Shown piece after piece: positions 46,160-56,886 of a stretch of DNA of 64,000 nucleotides. Positions within the stretch are counted from its first letter, which is position 1, and each line of letters begins with the position of its first letter. This stretch comes from Daucus carota subsp. sativus (lineage: Eukaryota > Streptophyta > Magnoliopsida > Apiales > Apiaceae), in assembly GCF_001625215.2 (NCBI RefSeq), contig NC_030383.2:55604949-55668948 (forward strand). The letters run 5' to 3'. The notes beneath the pieces were generated by a model. That model was not told the DNA's origin, did no database searches, and saw only the letters and a list, made by a program, of their open reading frames with translations. The translations under genes and the position numbers were made by a program.

Positions 46160-46297
46160 CACGTGGATTTCAACACTTGTTCAATATCTGTCATTTCCTC
46201 CCTTAGATATTCTTTCTTCCCAAAATTAAACAATCTATCCATAATTAATCTTAAAAAAACCAAGCTCAAAAAAGTCATCAAACAAGTATTTATAAAG
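46160..46297 (+). promoter_or_regulatory. CAN nuclease promoter: G-box and TATA box
   Basis: CCACGTGG, a perfect palindromic G-box (CACGTG at 46160-46165), lies about 130 bp before a TATA candidate ATTTATAAAG (46288-46297). The ATG follows about 40 bp later. G-boxes are bound by bZIP and bHLH factors in light, ABA and stress responses. Confidence 0.55.
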
Positions 46298-46337
46298 AAA
46301 CTGAAAATCTAAGCATAAGGAAAAGAAGAACATAAAA

Positions 46338-48466
46338 ATGGGAAATGCTCTGAGATTGTTGTATGGCCATTGCTGCAAGCCAACTACAGCAGATGATCAT
46401 TTTGCAGGCCACCATAGCGTCTCTGCAGGCGTCTCCGCTCTTGCTCACGATCTCTATCAATTCGAGATCACCTCTCAGGTTAGCCCGGACTCAAATTCTT
46501 CGATTTTTGTATTTTTTTTAGCTGAATTCAAGATTTTAGTACCAATTTTATTTATTGGTGGTAAATTGTCTTGTAAATATGCTTGTTCAAGCTGAATTTG
46601 AACCGGTTCAATGTTGGTTTACTGAATTCTGTGAATTTTTTTGGATCTGAAGGTTCCTGATGGACTAAGCAAGCATGTAGTCTCATCCAAGAAGGCTCAG
46701 GCTAACTGGTACCATTTTTTCTTTGTAATAATTGACAGTCCTGCGCTACTTAGATATGAGCTCAAATTAGCAAAATAGGTTCTTACATTTTTGATTTAAA
46801 ATAAAAATTCGTAATTGGCTAATGAAAAATGCTCAAGTGCTCTATGAGACAGCATTATCTCGGGGTAGTGTCTGCAAATATTTATCAGCTGTGATTGATT
46901 TTGAAGTTTCAATTCTAATATTTTATATAATGAAGGTATAGAAAAATTTCGGAGACGTGGAGAGAAGCGAAACCTCCACCAAAAACACCTGAAGAAGCTT
47001 CAAGGCTTATTATTCAGACTCTCAAGAGGCACCAGAAGGCTGATGTTGAGGTACTTTTTTTTTTTTTTTAATATCAAGGGAAAACCTCATTGGTGGGCTT
47101 TTACTTTGTACAGTATAAACTAGAAACCGGGAATCAGAACAAATCGGTTAAACAACCAATTCAGGATTTATATTGAGATTTATCGGAGATTTTCTGGATA
47201 AATCAGGAATTTTTAGTCAAATGGGAGTATAATCGGGGATTTTTTAATAAATCAGAGAGTTTTATAACACTGATTATAATGTTTATTAAATTTTGATGAC
47301 AAAAGTGCATACCGGAAATTTTGCATCTGATTTTTTTTGATGATTTTGATGGATATCAGGGTTTATTGGCCTTCTATGGTCTCCCTCTGCCTCATTCACT
47401 AGTTGAGCTTTCTTCTGAAGTGCCACAATCTCGCCCAGAAGGACTCAAATTCGAATTGCATACCCTCCCAGTAAGAATCTTTTGTTTGAAATACATTGTG
47501 TTTTTTACATTTTCTGATAATTGGCATTTCTTTCGATTTGATGAAATATGGTTGACATTATCAGGTGGATGTAAAGGCTGTTGCCGACGGTGATACAGTA
47601 ACTGTGTATGTCAGCACCATGGATCCAAGAGAGTCATCTTCTGTTCCAAAAGAAGTTCAAGTTGCTGCAGCACAACGAGCTAAAGCGCGTGCCAAGAGGA
47701 ACTATCCAGAGGCCGATGCACTTCACAAGAAAATTACTGACATGGGATATCGGTTAGGAACATGTTTTATCACACAAGATATGTGTAAACATTCGATTTT
47801 CTTCCTCATCTTTACATTTATTTTTCCCCTTTCCTTTGCATTAGGATGTTGCCAATCAATAACGAGGAAGTTCTAGCTAAAAAATATCGGATTAGACTCA
47901 GGTATGAACAAGTATATATCACAATGCTAGTGTGATGTTGTGGTGGATATCTGTTGACAGTCTGAAATATATATCGCAGAGGAATAGATGCGCCAGAAAG
48001 CAAAATGCCGTACGGGCAAGAGGCCAAGGAAGAGATGGTTAAAATTGTTGCAGGAAAGTGCCTGAAAGTGCTGGTTTTCACTGAAGATCGGTATGGACGA
48101 TGCGTCGGAGACATATACTGCAATGGCGTCTTTGTGCAGGTACCCTGTTAAACAAAAAGCATCAACCATGTTCACTGAATGTAAAATAAGTAGGTTACTT
48201 ATGAACTTTTCGTACAGGAGTCCATGCTCAAGAAGGGTCTGGCATGGCATTACACGGCCTACGACAGACGTCCTGAACTGGAAAAAGTAAGATTTCAGAA
48301 ATTTGATAATTTTTGCGGTTTAATTGTTAAAACAAACCTGGTGCTCAATGGTGAATTTTGTTGATAGTGGGAGAAGGAGGCTAGGGCAAAGAGAATTGGC
48401 TTGTGGGCATCATCGAATCCAGAAAAGCCATGGGAATGGAGGAAGAACAGACGTGACGGAAATTAA
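46338..48466 (+). CDS. CAN1: Staphylococcal-nuclease-like, Ca2+-dependent nuclease (CAN1/CAN2-like)
   Basis: Nine exons: 46338-46478, 46653-46708, 46936-47050, 47360-47470, 47565-47752, 47845-47901, 47980-48139, 48218-48286 and 48368-48466. All are GT-AG and in frame, giving 331 aa, matching plant CAN proteins. [15 protein letters not shown] at the N-terminus has Gly2 for myristoylation and two nearby Cys for palmitoylation, so plasma-membrane attachment is expected. The SNase fold covers about residues 142-310. Catalytic and metal-binding residues expected in the family are visible in [11 protein letters not shown] (Asp), [12 protein letters not shown] (Arg, Asp, Glu) and [12 protein letters not shown] (Arg). 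The enzyme degrades DNA and RNA with Ca2+ and has been linked to programmed cell death. CAN1 versus CAN2 cannot be separated here. Confidence 0.95.
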
Positions 48467-49614
48467 CCTAGTTCATAGTAGAAACTGCAATGATCTCAGA
48501 TTAATCAATTGAGCCTGAGAACTTGGCCATAAAGGCATAAACCAGTTTCCTCATCATGGTTGAGACGGCCACTAAAACAGCAGTGTTTCCGTAAGACAAA
48601 CGGTCAAGATCATAACAGATATAACCAGGAAAAGACGCATAATTAACATTATTGGGATTATTGGTGCCTTGTTTTTAGTTAGATATATTGTTGCATCTGT
48701 TTGTCAGCTTGTATTATAAAAAAATTGTTTTGTAATGATTGTTAAATATTACTGACATATCATCTCAACAGACTGAGGAATGAAGTTTACGAAGAACTTT
48801 CAGTATCATACTGTTTTTGTGACAACTGAGAATTGCAAATCTGATTTCTTGTGCAGATAAGTTATTACATTTACAGAAATACAGCACCACAGAAAAATCA
48901 ACTGAAAGAAAAACCTTCTATATAAAATGCAGTATATGGATTATCAGTGGAAATTTCAGTCCACGGGGAAAACACTATCCAGCAAACTAATCTAAGTGTG
49001 CATAATGTTTCTATCTTGAATACAAGTAGAAGGAAGAGGATCACCCAAGCACTGTAAAGGGTAGATGAGTTGCTGGTACAGGCTTTTGCTAGCCAGAATT
49101 CACTGCAGAAGTCAAGTGATTGATTAGAAACACGGCAGCAACAAGTCCTCAGCAGTTATAAAAAAAAAAAGAAAAAGGAATAAAAAGAGCAAGATGATAA
49201 ACTATCATTAGCTTAATCAAATCCAAGGATATCAGAAGCGCTCATAAAAATAAATAATTCAACCCTGGCTTTTCCAGACAGCATCTTCTTGTTTTTTTTT
49301 TTTTAAATTACTACCTCAATGAAGCTATCTGAAAGACAGTGCTCTTAAACAACAGTAAATTACAATATAAGTTTGTCTGCAAATATAATTAGGTTTAGTT
49401 CTATCATGAGAAGCAAAAACTGGGTTTCCTAAGAGTGACATTCTCTCATTTTAATTGGACCTCGTAATTCGTATTGTGCCATGTGCTTTCGTGTTTCGTG
49501 TCCAGAATGGCAAACTCATATCCAACCCATTTAGGCTTCCTAGACTTTCCTGTTCCTGTACCGTACTATTCTTGTCGTTTTTTCACACTAACAAAAATTA
49601 AAGAAATGAGAATA

Positions 49615-49840
49615 TTCTATTTTAGGATGTATATTTTGACATATAGTAACATATTTTGGATATGATTTTGCAAATATATATTAATATAAGTATCTTATAT
49701 ATAATGATATAAAAATATGTATATCTATTATATAAATACATAAATACTATGTGTTATATCTTTAAATATCTAAATCTAAACTTATTTATACCATGTACTT
49801 TCGTGTGGTATACCCAAGGGTAAAACCAAAGACGATATTA
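49615..49840 (+). repeat. Dispersed AT-rich repeat, copy 1
   Basis: Closely matches 60774-60990 in the same orientation, for example AAATACTATGTGTTATATCT and ATTTATACCATGTACTTTC. It probably belongs to a larger transposable element, since GGGCCGACAAATTTGT-type ends lie near 49910-49930. Confidence 0.7.
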
Positions 49841-49947
49841 GATCAGGTTGTGCAATTATGTGTTCGTCTATCAAAAAGAGGTTTGTACCCGTATCCATAT
49901 TTTTCATGTCGTGTACAAATTTGTCGGCCCTAATTTTATTGTCATAA

Positions 49948-50317
49948 GAGCAAGTCCAAGAGATGCATTACATGATGTCCTAAGTTAAAACTCAGGGCAT
50001 TTGATAAAAAAAATTGGTCCAACAGTGTTCTAGTGATGCCTTATATCACTAGACAGCATCTTCAAGCCTTATTTTTAAGGCACCTCTCTCCTTCCCCTAT
50101 CTTATATTTTATAATAAATTATTACATACAATCTCTTTCTTTCTCTACCTTATAATGTGCTCTAATGATGAAAGGACACCTTTAATAATAAAATATTAAT
50201 TACATAGTTGGGATAAGGCACATTGTTGGAGTTAGTTAAATATGTCCTACATCATTAGGACATCAATTTTTGTATTATATATTTAAGGCTTGAATTAGGA
50301 CACGGCTGGACTTGCTC
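49948..50317. mobile_element. MITE with GAGCAAGTCC ends
   Basis: GAGCAAGTCCAAGAGATGC at the left and GGCTGGACTTGCTC at the right are inverted repeats. GCATTACATGATGTCCTA and TATGTCCTACATCATTAGGA form inner partners. Probably Tourist-like, about 370 bp. Confidence 0.65.
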
Positions 50318-50534
50318 TGAGAACATTAACACTACACGTATGCATACAGTATATACACATTACAAATATATTTTTATTTAGTTACTGGGACCTTTTTCAA
50401 AACCAGATGATACGCCAAGACAGGGCAAAAAATTTTACATGCGAGTAAAACTGTTCATAAATGGGTAAATTTTGATTGCAGGCTAATGAGGGTTTAGGTG
50501 CAACTGCAACTTGTAATCCAGCATTTTCATTGCA

Positions 50535-50830
50535 TGACATTTATATTCGCAACTGATAAACTCCTGAAATGATCTTAAAGGATATTTCAACCACAGAAAC
50601 TAATCAAACAGATTTGCATTGCTCAACAAACAAGCAAACCCATAAGACGTTGTAATAATACAGGAAACTAGAATAATTTATGTGACATTTATATTCGCAA
50701 CTGCTAAACTCCTGAAATGATCTTAAAGAATATTTCAACCACAGAAACTAATCAAACAGATTTGCATTGCTCAACAAACAAGCAAACCTATAGGACGTTG
50801 TAATAATACAGGAAACTAGAATAATTTATG
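50535..50830 (+). repeat. 148-bp tandem duplication
   Basis: Copies at 50535-50682 and 50683-50830 (starting TGACATTTATATTCGCAACT) differ by only a handful of bases, so the duplication is recent. The unit contains no recognisable gene or element end. Confidence 0.9.
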
Positions 50831-52167
50831 AAAATAAATACATAAATCAATAAAAAGTAAATGTGAGTGAGAGATTATTATTTGCTTGAAATTAGAAATC
50901 CATAAACTTAACAGAGCCAAGCTGAGTCCTCCTTGAACCCGATATAGTTAAAGCAATGTAAAAAAAAAAAATTAGGTTTCCAATTTTATTTATCACTAGA
51001 GTCTTCTAATTTTCTAATCCAAACAAAAGTAATATTCTAAATCTAATATAGGTGATAAAGTATTATTCTCCTGATCTATCCTTTTTTAACATACTTCTTT
51101 AATCTTTCTTCTCAACTTTTGTTTGACATATGCAAAAACTCGGTTGTACTCTATCAGTTTTTGTAGGGTCAATAATCAATTAGGTTATTCATTGCATCCA
51201 GAAGTATGAAGTAGGTACATGCAAAAAATTTAAGTCTCAATGTGATTCCAATTTCTTAAATGAGTTTCAAGTATTAGATTCAAAATCATGTCAAACAAAA
51301 CGAGTAATAAGGATCTGAGACGGCATTCGAAATGGCACTAATAACTGATCAAGTATGAAATAAATAGGTTACTTGTTGAACCAAAAAGTCTCGGCTAGGT
51401 CAATCTATGTCAGAATTGGATTAATAATATTATATTTCATTATGTTTGGATCAGCCGTAATTTATTCCGAAGACCATAAAACATGAGTTGTCCTTGAACC
51501 AACGAATGAGAATTTTTAAAATCACGAATGATCTACTTGATAGTTCATTCGTTATTGAAGCCATGTCGCATGCTACCTCCGTGACTCACATCACTTGCAC
51601 TTTTGATAGACCAGGATTCTTTTTACAAAAATCAATGGAACTATTTGAAAAAACAGTTACCACACTGAAACCAATTTGTTTGTAGTGACCTATTTGGTAG
51701 TTTAGGACGCAACAAATGACCTATATGAATCTTTGACCACTTTATTCTCCTGCATGTTTATTAACTATATAGGCTTTCATAGTGACTCATTTGCCAAATT
51801 ATTTGCTACATATTTCACACAAATTCAATTGTCTTCAACTTAACTATTGTATGTAATTGTTCTCAACAAGTAGCAGTGTGTAAACCATGAATTAGGGATC
51901 TGAACAAGGATAAAACATGAGCATCACTCAAAGATCCGGGAGGTAAATTCTCTTACAGAAAAAGGATATGATGCATTGGGCCATTTAATCAGAATTAGTC
52001 GGAGTTTTCTGCTGCACGTTTTCCAAATTAAAAGATACAATCATGTCCAGTTATCTATAGGGTCAGAGAATTAAAACAGAGCATTATAAAATTAAGATAA
52101 GCAGGGATTAGAAAAGTATATATAATAAGCAGTACACATGTCACTTACTTTGTCATTGCTAATTTCA

Positions 52168-52924
52168 TCATGCTTCAGCATTTACCTTATCCGAATCTGA
52201 GTCACTGGCATTGTAGCCTAAAGCATCAAACGAAACACATAAAAAACATGGCATAGCAACGAATCCAGTCCGTAAAATAGAAATTCACAAAAAAGAAAGC
52301 AAGCATCACCTGGACGCTTATCACCAACTTTTCGCGCAGACGACCTACTTCTTGAAGCCTTCTCAATCCAAGCATTTCCCTACATTATTCACACAACAAA
52401 ACCCAAATCAAAACACATTCTTTGCACCAAACTTACACACCCCATAACCCCATTCCCCCCAAAAAAACCAGAATTTCACAAAAACAAACAAAACAATCTC
52501 ATTGAGAAGATTCATCAAACACCTTGCGTGCATTCATAGTAACCCCATATCCACTATTATACATCTGCCCCACCAACACTTGCATTGTAATATCACCCGC
52601 TTTCGCCTCCTTCAACGTGTCCAGAAACCACCGCCGCACGCAGTCGTTGACCACCGCCGCCAACGGGAACCGTTCTTCAATCTCCGGCGAGCTATTTCTA
52701 CTCATATTTTTATCCTTATTAATACGATTATTATTGCTATTATTGTGGTCCATTTTCGACTTTTGTTTTTCGGGTTCGATTTTGATGGATTTGGGCTTGG
52801 TGGGCTCGGGTTGGGGAACGACCCGGGTGGCGGAAAAGGGGTGGGAGAGCTTGGGGCGGTGGTGGTGAGAAGCGATGAATCTTGAAAGATGTTGAAGTTT
52901 TATTAAGGGGAGTGATTTTGCCAT
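52168..52924 (-). CDS. Small plant protein with a Sel1-like motif, probably organelle-targeted
   Basis: Exons on the minus strand: 52924-52523, 52379-52310 and 52217-52168, with GT-AG borders and frame kept, giving 173 aa. The N-terminus (MAKSLPLIKLQHLSRFIASH) is basic and Ser/His-rich, like a mitochondrial or plastid presequence. A Pro/Lys/Asn low-complexity linker follows at about residues 35-78. Residues about 80-135 hold a conserved block (RFPLAAVVNDCVRRWFLDTL, then AKAGDITMQVLVGQMYNSGY) that fits one Sel1-like TPR-type repeat. The tail reads GNAWIEKASRSS and then GYNASDSDSDK. GATAAG|GTAAAT near the stop is a good donor, so a further exon could replace the last few residues. The exact function is unknown. 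Confidence 0.75.
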
Positions 52925-53175
52925 GTATTGTATGCAAAGGAGATGTGAAAAAGTGTGTGTGTTATTGTTTGTGGAAAATTTGGATATGGGATTTGATTAA
53001 GGATGGTGATGGCCTTGGAAAATAAAAGTTTTATTTTTATTTTGTTTTTTCTGTTTTGAAGCTTTGTATAGTTTCAATTTTGATGAAATTTGTCTTTTAT
53101 TTTGGTAGCTCTCAAACTCTTTTTAGTGTCTATATTTTCTCTTTTAAAAAAAATATATTTTCTCTTTTCTTATTA
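52925..53175. other. Intergenic, promoter side of the Sel1-like gene (minus)
   Basis: AT-rich with T runs. Nothing specific is identified. Confidence 0.35.
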
Positions 53176-53365
53176 TAGTTGCCAAATCTAGCAGCTGTAA
53201 ATAGAAGCCCTTCAACCATTTTCATCTTTGGGTCAGCAGCAATTTGTTTCAGTACCTCTTCATGCTTATTTTTGATTATTTCTCCCCACATTATCCTGAC
53301 TATTTCAGCTGCTCTAGAGTCATTTATAGATCATAATCTTGGTCCAGGGAGTACTGAAACAAAAA
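53176..53365 (-). pseudogene. Orphan ankyrin-PGG exon fragment with an in-frame stop
   Basis: On the minus strand a splice acceptor (TTTGTTTCAG) is followed by LPGPRL, a TGA stop, then SRAAEIVRIMWGEIIKNKHE and KQIAADPKMKMVEGLLFTAA. This is clearly the start of exon 4 of the ankyrin-PGG genes and is closest to the gene at 61.7-64 kb (63169-62995). Similarity breaks off at 53176 inside the LGN motif. No other exons of the gene are nearby, so a single exon fragment was moved or left here. Confidence 0.85.
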
Positions 53366-54138
53366 AGTAACAGGTATTTTAGAGATAATAATGTGTGAGA
53401 AGCAGAACAAAAAAATGATAATTCATTCTTCATGACAATGTCCTTTTGCAACAACTGCAAAAGGACATCCTCCCAAAAGCTTACATTTTTGAGGTCTAAT
53501 TAATTCCAAACAGATGTGAATGGTGAATAAATCACGTCAAATAGCAGACAGTATTGCAGCCGAACAAACAAAATACAAACAGAGTAGCTAATTTTACAGG
53601 AAACTACGCCATTTACTACATATAATTTATGACAGATATCTGGAGCGCCTCAACTTACGATGCAAATCAAGAATCCGTCCTAAATTGTTAGGACAGAAAT
53701 GATCAAAAAGTGTTAATTGTGAAAACGAAGTCATCTTGCACCGGAACTTATGATGGATATTTCTGTCGCAAAATCACTATTTTACGACGGATATTTCTAT
53801 AGAAAGTTTATGTATTATTATAGTGAGAATGTGGGGTCCACTTTTTTAACTCGCGATGCTCAAATGTAAAAAGTTCCGAAGGTTTTCCAGATTTACTATT
53901 TGAGCAAAACTGGTGGAACTTTTCCGTTGTAAATTGCAACTTACAATGAATTGTAGGCTTAATTAATTTTCATCGTAAATAGGCTAGTTAGCTGTAGTGT
54001 CATTCTTCTTTCTGTTACTAACGAAAGCTTTGGTTAAATTTCATGCAATAATTTTAATTGCGGTCATTAATAGCCAAATATTTGAAGCTTGTATAAGAGC
54101 TCCTTGCATCGATGGCCGGGATTGCACCTTTTTGTAAT
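53366..54138. other. Intergenic, no gene seen
   Basis: About 53600-54000 is low-copy-looking but repeat-like (TTACGACGGATATTTCT, AACTTACGATG motifs), ending in TTAGCTGTAGTGTC, which on the minus strand resembles a CACTA-type start. The opposite end was not found. Confidence 0.35.
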
Positions 54139-54732
54139 TAGTGTTCTGAAAATCGGTCTACGCGGTCGCATAGGTGCTAGGCGGCACCGAAACGCCCCGA
54201 TTCGGACCTAGACGGTGAATTAGACGTTTTTTACAAAAATCGGTCCTAGGCGGTCAACATCCTGCCTAGGCGGTTCAAATCCCGCCTAGGCGGTCCAGGC
54301 GGCCAATAACAAAAAAAATAATATTTTTCATAAATAAAATCTAAAATTATGATTATATAATAAAAAATTAAGTATTCACTTGTACTTAACTTAATATCCT
54401 TTTAAAAAAAATGTAAAATGACTAATATTTTTATTTAATATTTTTTACACTATTTATAAGAGATTGATTGGTCTATTTTTCTTTAATCACATTTTTTATT
54501 GCATGTATCAAGTATTTATTTAATATATGATCTTATATTGTTTACCGGTTTGACTCTACTAGTAGTGAAAAATTGATAAAATTATTAAATTACATTTAAT
54601 TATAATAATTTAAAAATAATATATGTCCCATTAATGCTCCAATTAATCTTTTCAATTAATCTCCGATTTCCCGATTAATCGCTAGAAGGAACCCCGACCG
54701 CTCTGGGACGCCTAGCGATTTCTGGAACACTG
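54139..54732. mobile_element. Non-autonomous hAT-type element, relative of the one in RER intron 2
   Basis: Flanked by an exact 8-bp duplication TTTGTAAT (54131-54138 and 54733-54740). Terminal repeats are TAGTGTTCTGAAAATCGG and, on the other strand, CAGTGTTCCAGAAATCGC. The subterminal clusters consist of CCGCCTAGGCGG or its halves, where the relative at 24.5 kb has CCGCTTAAGCGG. The right-end motif CGCTAGAAGG is shared by both. The interior is AT-rich and non-coding. Confidence 0.88.
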
Positions 54733-54740
54733 TTTGTAAT

Positions 54741-55259
54741 CTACTAACTCCTTTTTTCTATTGTAATTATTAAAATATTTAAATTCAACTTTGTTGTTGG
54801 TTTTTCCTGTGTTCCAAACAACATATATTAGGAGTAAAATTTGTAGTGCATTGACCAAATATTTCGTATGCGAATCACGATTGATGTTGAAATATAATAT
54901 AAGATTCATTCGGGGTCTTTCTAAAACATGTTAAAATTTTAGATGAAGTGGTTGATATCAGAGCTCAGCTCAACGATTGAACTGACATTTCCAAAATGAT
55001 AAGCAGCAAAACAAAAGCAGTCATGTGTTTCCAATGATAAGCAGCAAAACAAAAGGAGTCATGTAAAGGATGCACGTTTCTTCAAATGTTTAGACAACAA
55101 ACCCAATAGTCAATAGAGATCATATGAAATTGCTCAGTTAAAAATTTCATTAGCTAAACTTGCTTCGTCAAGTCGTTGAAGCACACTTAATTATGTGTAC
55201 ATGAAATACATACATCTTAACTTTTAGACCATTGATTCTACAGCCTCAGGAGTCAGGCC
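54741..55259. other. Intergenic, 3' side of the four-pass protein gene
   Basis: No gene seen. A short direct repeat, CCAATGATAAGCAGCAAAAC preceded by variant sequence, occurs at about 54995 and 55030. Confidence 0.4.
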
Positions 55260-55856
55260 TCATGTACTTGGGTACTTAAGGCCGTTTTTATTTTCTCCAC
55301 TTTCGGACTTATGATGATCACTTTTATAAGAAGCATAAATAGCTATAGCCACCGAAACAACATAAATGAGCAAAGCAAACCCAACAAGGACGCCAAGAAC
55401 CACCACGGCAGCAGTGGATTCTTCGCACCCGCATGATAGCAACCCGACTCGAATTTCAATTATGTACACAATCGAAACAGACACCGAAACAATCCCAGCA
55501 ACTGAGCCGCACGCAGATAACGCTAACATGAAGTCCTTCAAATCTAAATCAGGACTCGTGAAGGCATAATTACCATTTCCATCAAGGTAGAGATGAAGCT
55601 TAAGTACCTTGGCAACAATGCTTGACAAGATGAAGCAAGAAAATGCTACAACTTCACAGAGAATCAGCTTTTTGGCTTCTCTAGGACCTGCGCGACACTC
55701 GTGTCTCGAATCGAGGCTTTTAATGTCTGGCGTAGCCAAGGATAAGCCCACAAATACAGCCACAGTCAGTAGTGAATTCACGTTGACAAGATCATCCAGG
55801 AGTCTTAGATGAACTTCTTTTACATCAAGTCCCTTCTTCTTTTCGTCGTTACCCAT
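55260..55856 (-). CDS. Four-pass plant membrane protein, family not identified with certainty
   Basis: Frame from ATG 55854-55856 (MGNDEKKKGLDVKEVHLRLL) to TGA, 198 aa. Four hydrophobic segments are visible: VNVNSLLTVAVFVGLSLA, LILCEVVAFSCFILSSIVAK, LALSACGSVAGIVSVSVSIV and AAVVVLGVLVGFALLIYVVS. The C-terminus is hydrophilic (SDHHKSESGENKNGLKYPS). The layout and the first membrane block recall the PGG-type membrane part of ankyrin proteins and small MEE60-like unknown proteins, but I cannot confirm either. An upstream intron in the 5' UTR (about 55983-55910, GT to TTTTAG) is likely, because the frame runs open back to a good acceptor while exon-like sequence above it has stops. Confidence 0.7.
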   Translation of the reverse strand: MGNDEKKKGLDVKEVHLRLLDDLVNVNSLLTVAVFVGLSLATPDIKSLDSRHECRAGPREAKKLILCEVVAFSCFILSSIVAKVLKLHLYLDGNGNYAFTSPDLDLKDFMLALSACGSVAGIVSVSVSIVYIIEIRVGLLSCGCEESTAAVVVLGVLVGFALLIYVVSVAIAIYASYKSDHHKSESGENKNGLKYPST

Positions 55857-55909
55857 GTGTAGGCCTTTGTTAATTTTCAGACCAGCTTCGAGAATTAAAT
55901 CTGAAACCA

Positions 55910-55983
55910 CTAAAACAAGAATAAATAATAAATAATTTTATAAACAAGAATAAGATAGATTTGTTTTTTAACAGGATATACAC
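55910..55983 (-). other. Probable 5' UTR intron of the four-pass protein gene
   Basis: Minus strand CAAG|GTGTAT at 55984/55983 and TTGTTTTAG|TGG at 55910/55909 make a 74-bp intron. A 19-bp hairpin (AAGTCG and CGACTT arms, 56036-56054) lies in the presumed leader just upstream. Confidence 0.5.
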
Positions 55984-56886
55984 CTTGTCACACTAGGTGC
56001 TCTGAAATCTGAGCGAGTGAAGTTTAGCGAACATGAAGTCGTGAGCAACGACTTAAATAACCGAGAAGAGCGTCCATAAAAAAACATGAGTCGACCCAAC
56101 CAAATTTAATATATTAGATTGTGTATCACTTGCGCGGGAATTTATTTTTCTGACATTCCTTACAATTATATGCAGAAATCTTTATGATGCAGCCGTGCAG
56201 GTAGTTATTGGGAGAGCAAGTTTTTCTTTAAATACTAAAAAAAATTGTTTTCTAAATCTTATTTTTTTTAGTAGAAAATCAATTCAATAATAAAAAGTCA
56301 TACGACATCTACAAAAATAATCGCGTCGAACAAACATAAAACAGAAACAATTGTTGATTAATCCTTTTTCAGGAAATCACGCAATTTGTTGAAGATGAGA
56401 TATTTACAAGCACCCTCTTCTCCACATTCCGTTGGAGTTAATCCTGTTTCTAAATCTTAAAGTACTCATCGATTTATATGTTTTTATCAGCGTTGTAAAC
56501 AAGGGAATGGTACTTACTCTGTAAAGATACAAGATTAATCGAAAATTAATTAGAGATTAATCGGATGATTTATTGAACAATCAGAGATTTTACCAATTTG
56601 ATGAATTAAGGAGGAACAACCAATTTAATGAATTAAGGAGGAACAAGGATTGAGTTACAATTCTCCTCTCTCAAAACCCTAAATTTCTCTCTCACCTCGA
56701 AGTAGCCGCCGCCTCTTTTATCTGAGAGGTTTTCATCGGCTTTCACACGTGCAAAGCCCAAATCTTGTCTTCTTTTATTACTGTTAGTTAATCTCTTATT
56801 TTCTTCAATAAGTTCCCAATTTATTTGGGTTTTGTTTGGTCTCTCTTTCGGTGAGAGTTTGATTTTTGTTTGGATTTTATGTGTTC
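55984..56886. other. Intergenic; right half looks like a plant 5' leader
   Basis: About 56660-56886 is unlike its AT-rich surroundings: CTCTCTCAAAACCCTAAATT, then AGTAGCCGCCGCCTC, then T-rich CT-rich leader-like DNA. This is the usual look of a plant 5' UTR. It leads straight into the ATG at the LINE insertion site. Confidence 0.45.

Larger units (their letters stand above)
43992..46337. other. Intergenic, shared upstream space of CHX (minus) and CAN nuclease (plus)
   Basis: No gene seen. A plus-strand frame of 104 codons at 44412-44726 has no recognisable features. A MITE-like stretch lies at 45321-45573. The right 200 bp hold the CAN promoter. Confidence 0.4.
48467..52167. other. Intergenic, repeat-rich
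   Basis: The CAN 3' UTR comes first. No gene is seen in the rest. It contains a dispersed repeat (about 49615-49840), a MITE (49948-50317) and a 148-bp tandem duplication (50535-50830). The 65-codon frame at 51488-51685 shows no recognisable features. Confidence 0.4.

Noticed and set aside
52502-52885. Plus-strand frames of 127 and 114 codons opposite the Sel1-like gene
   Set aside because: Complement of a GC-rich, low-complexity exon. The minus strand has splice sites and a conserved block.
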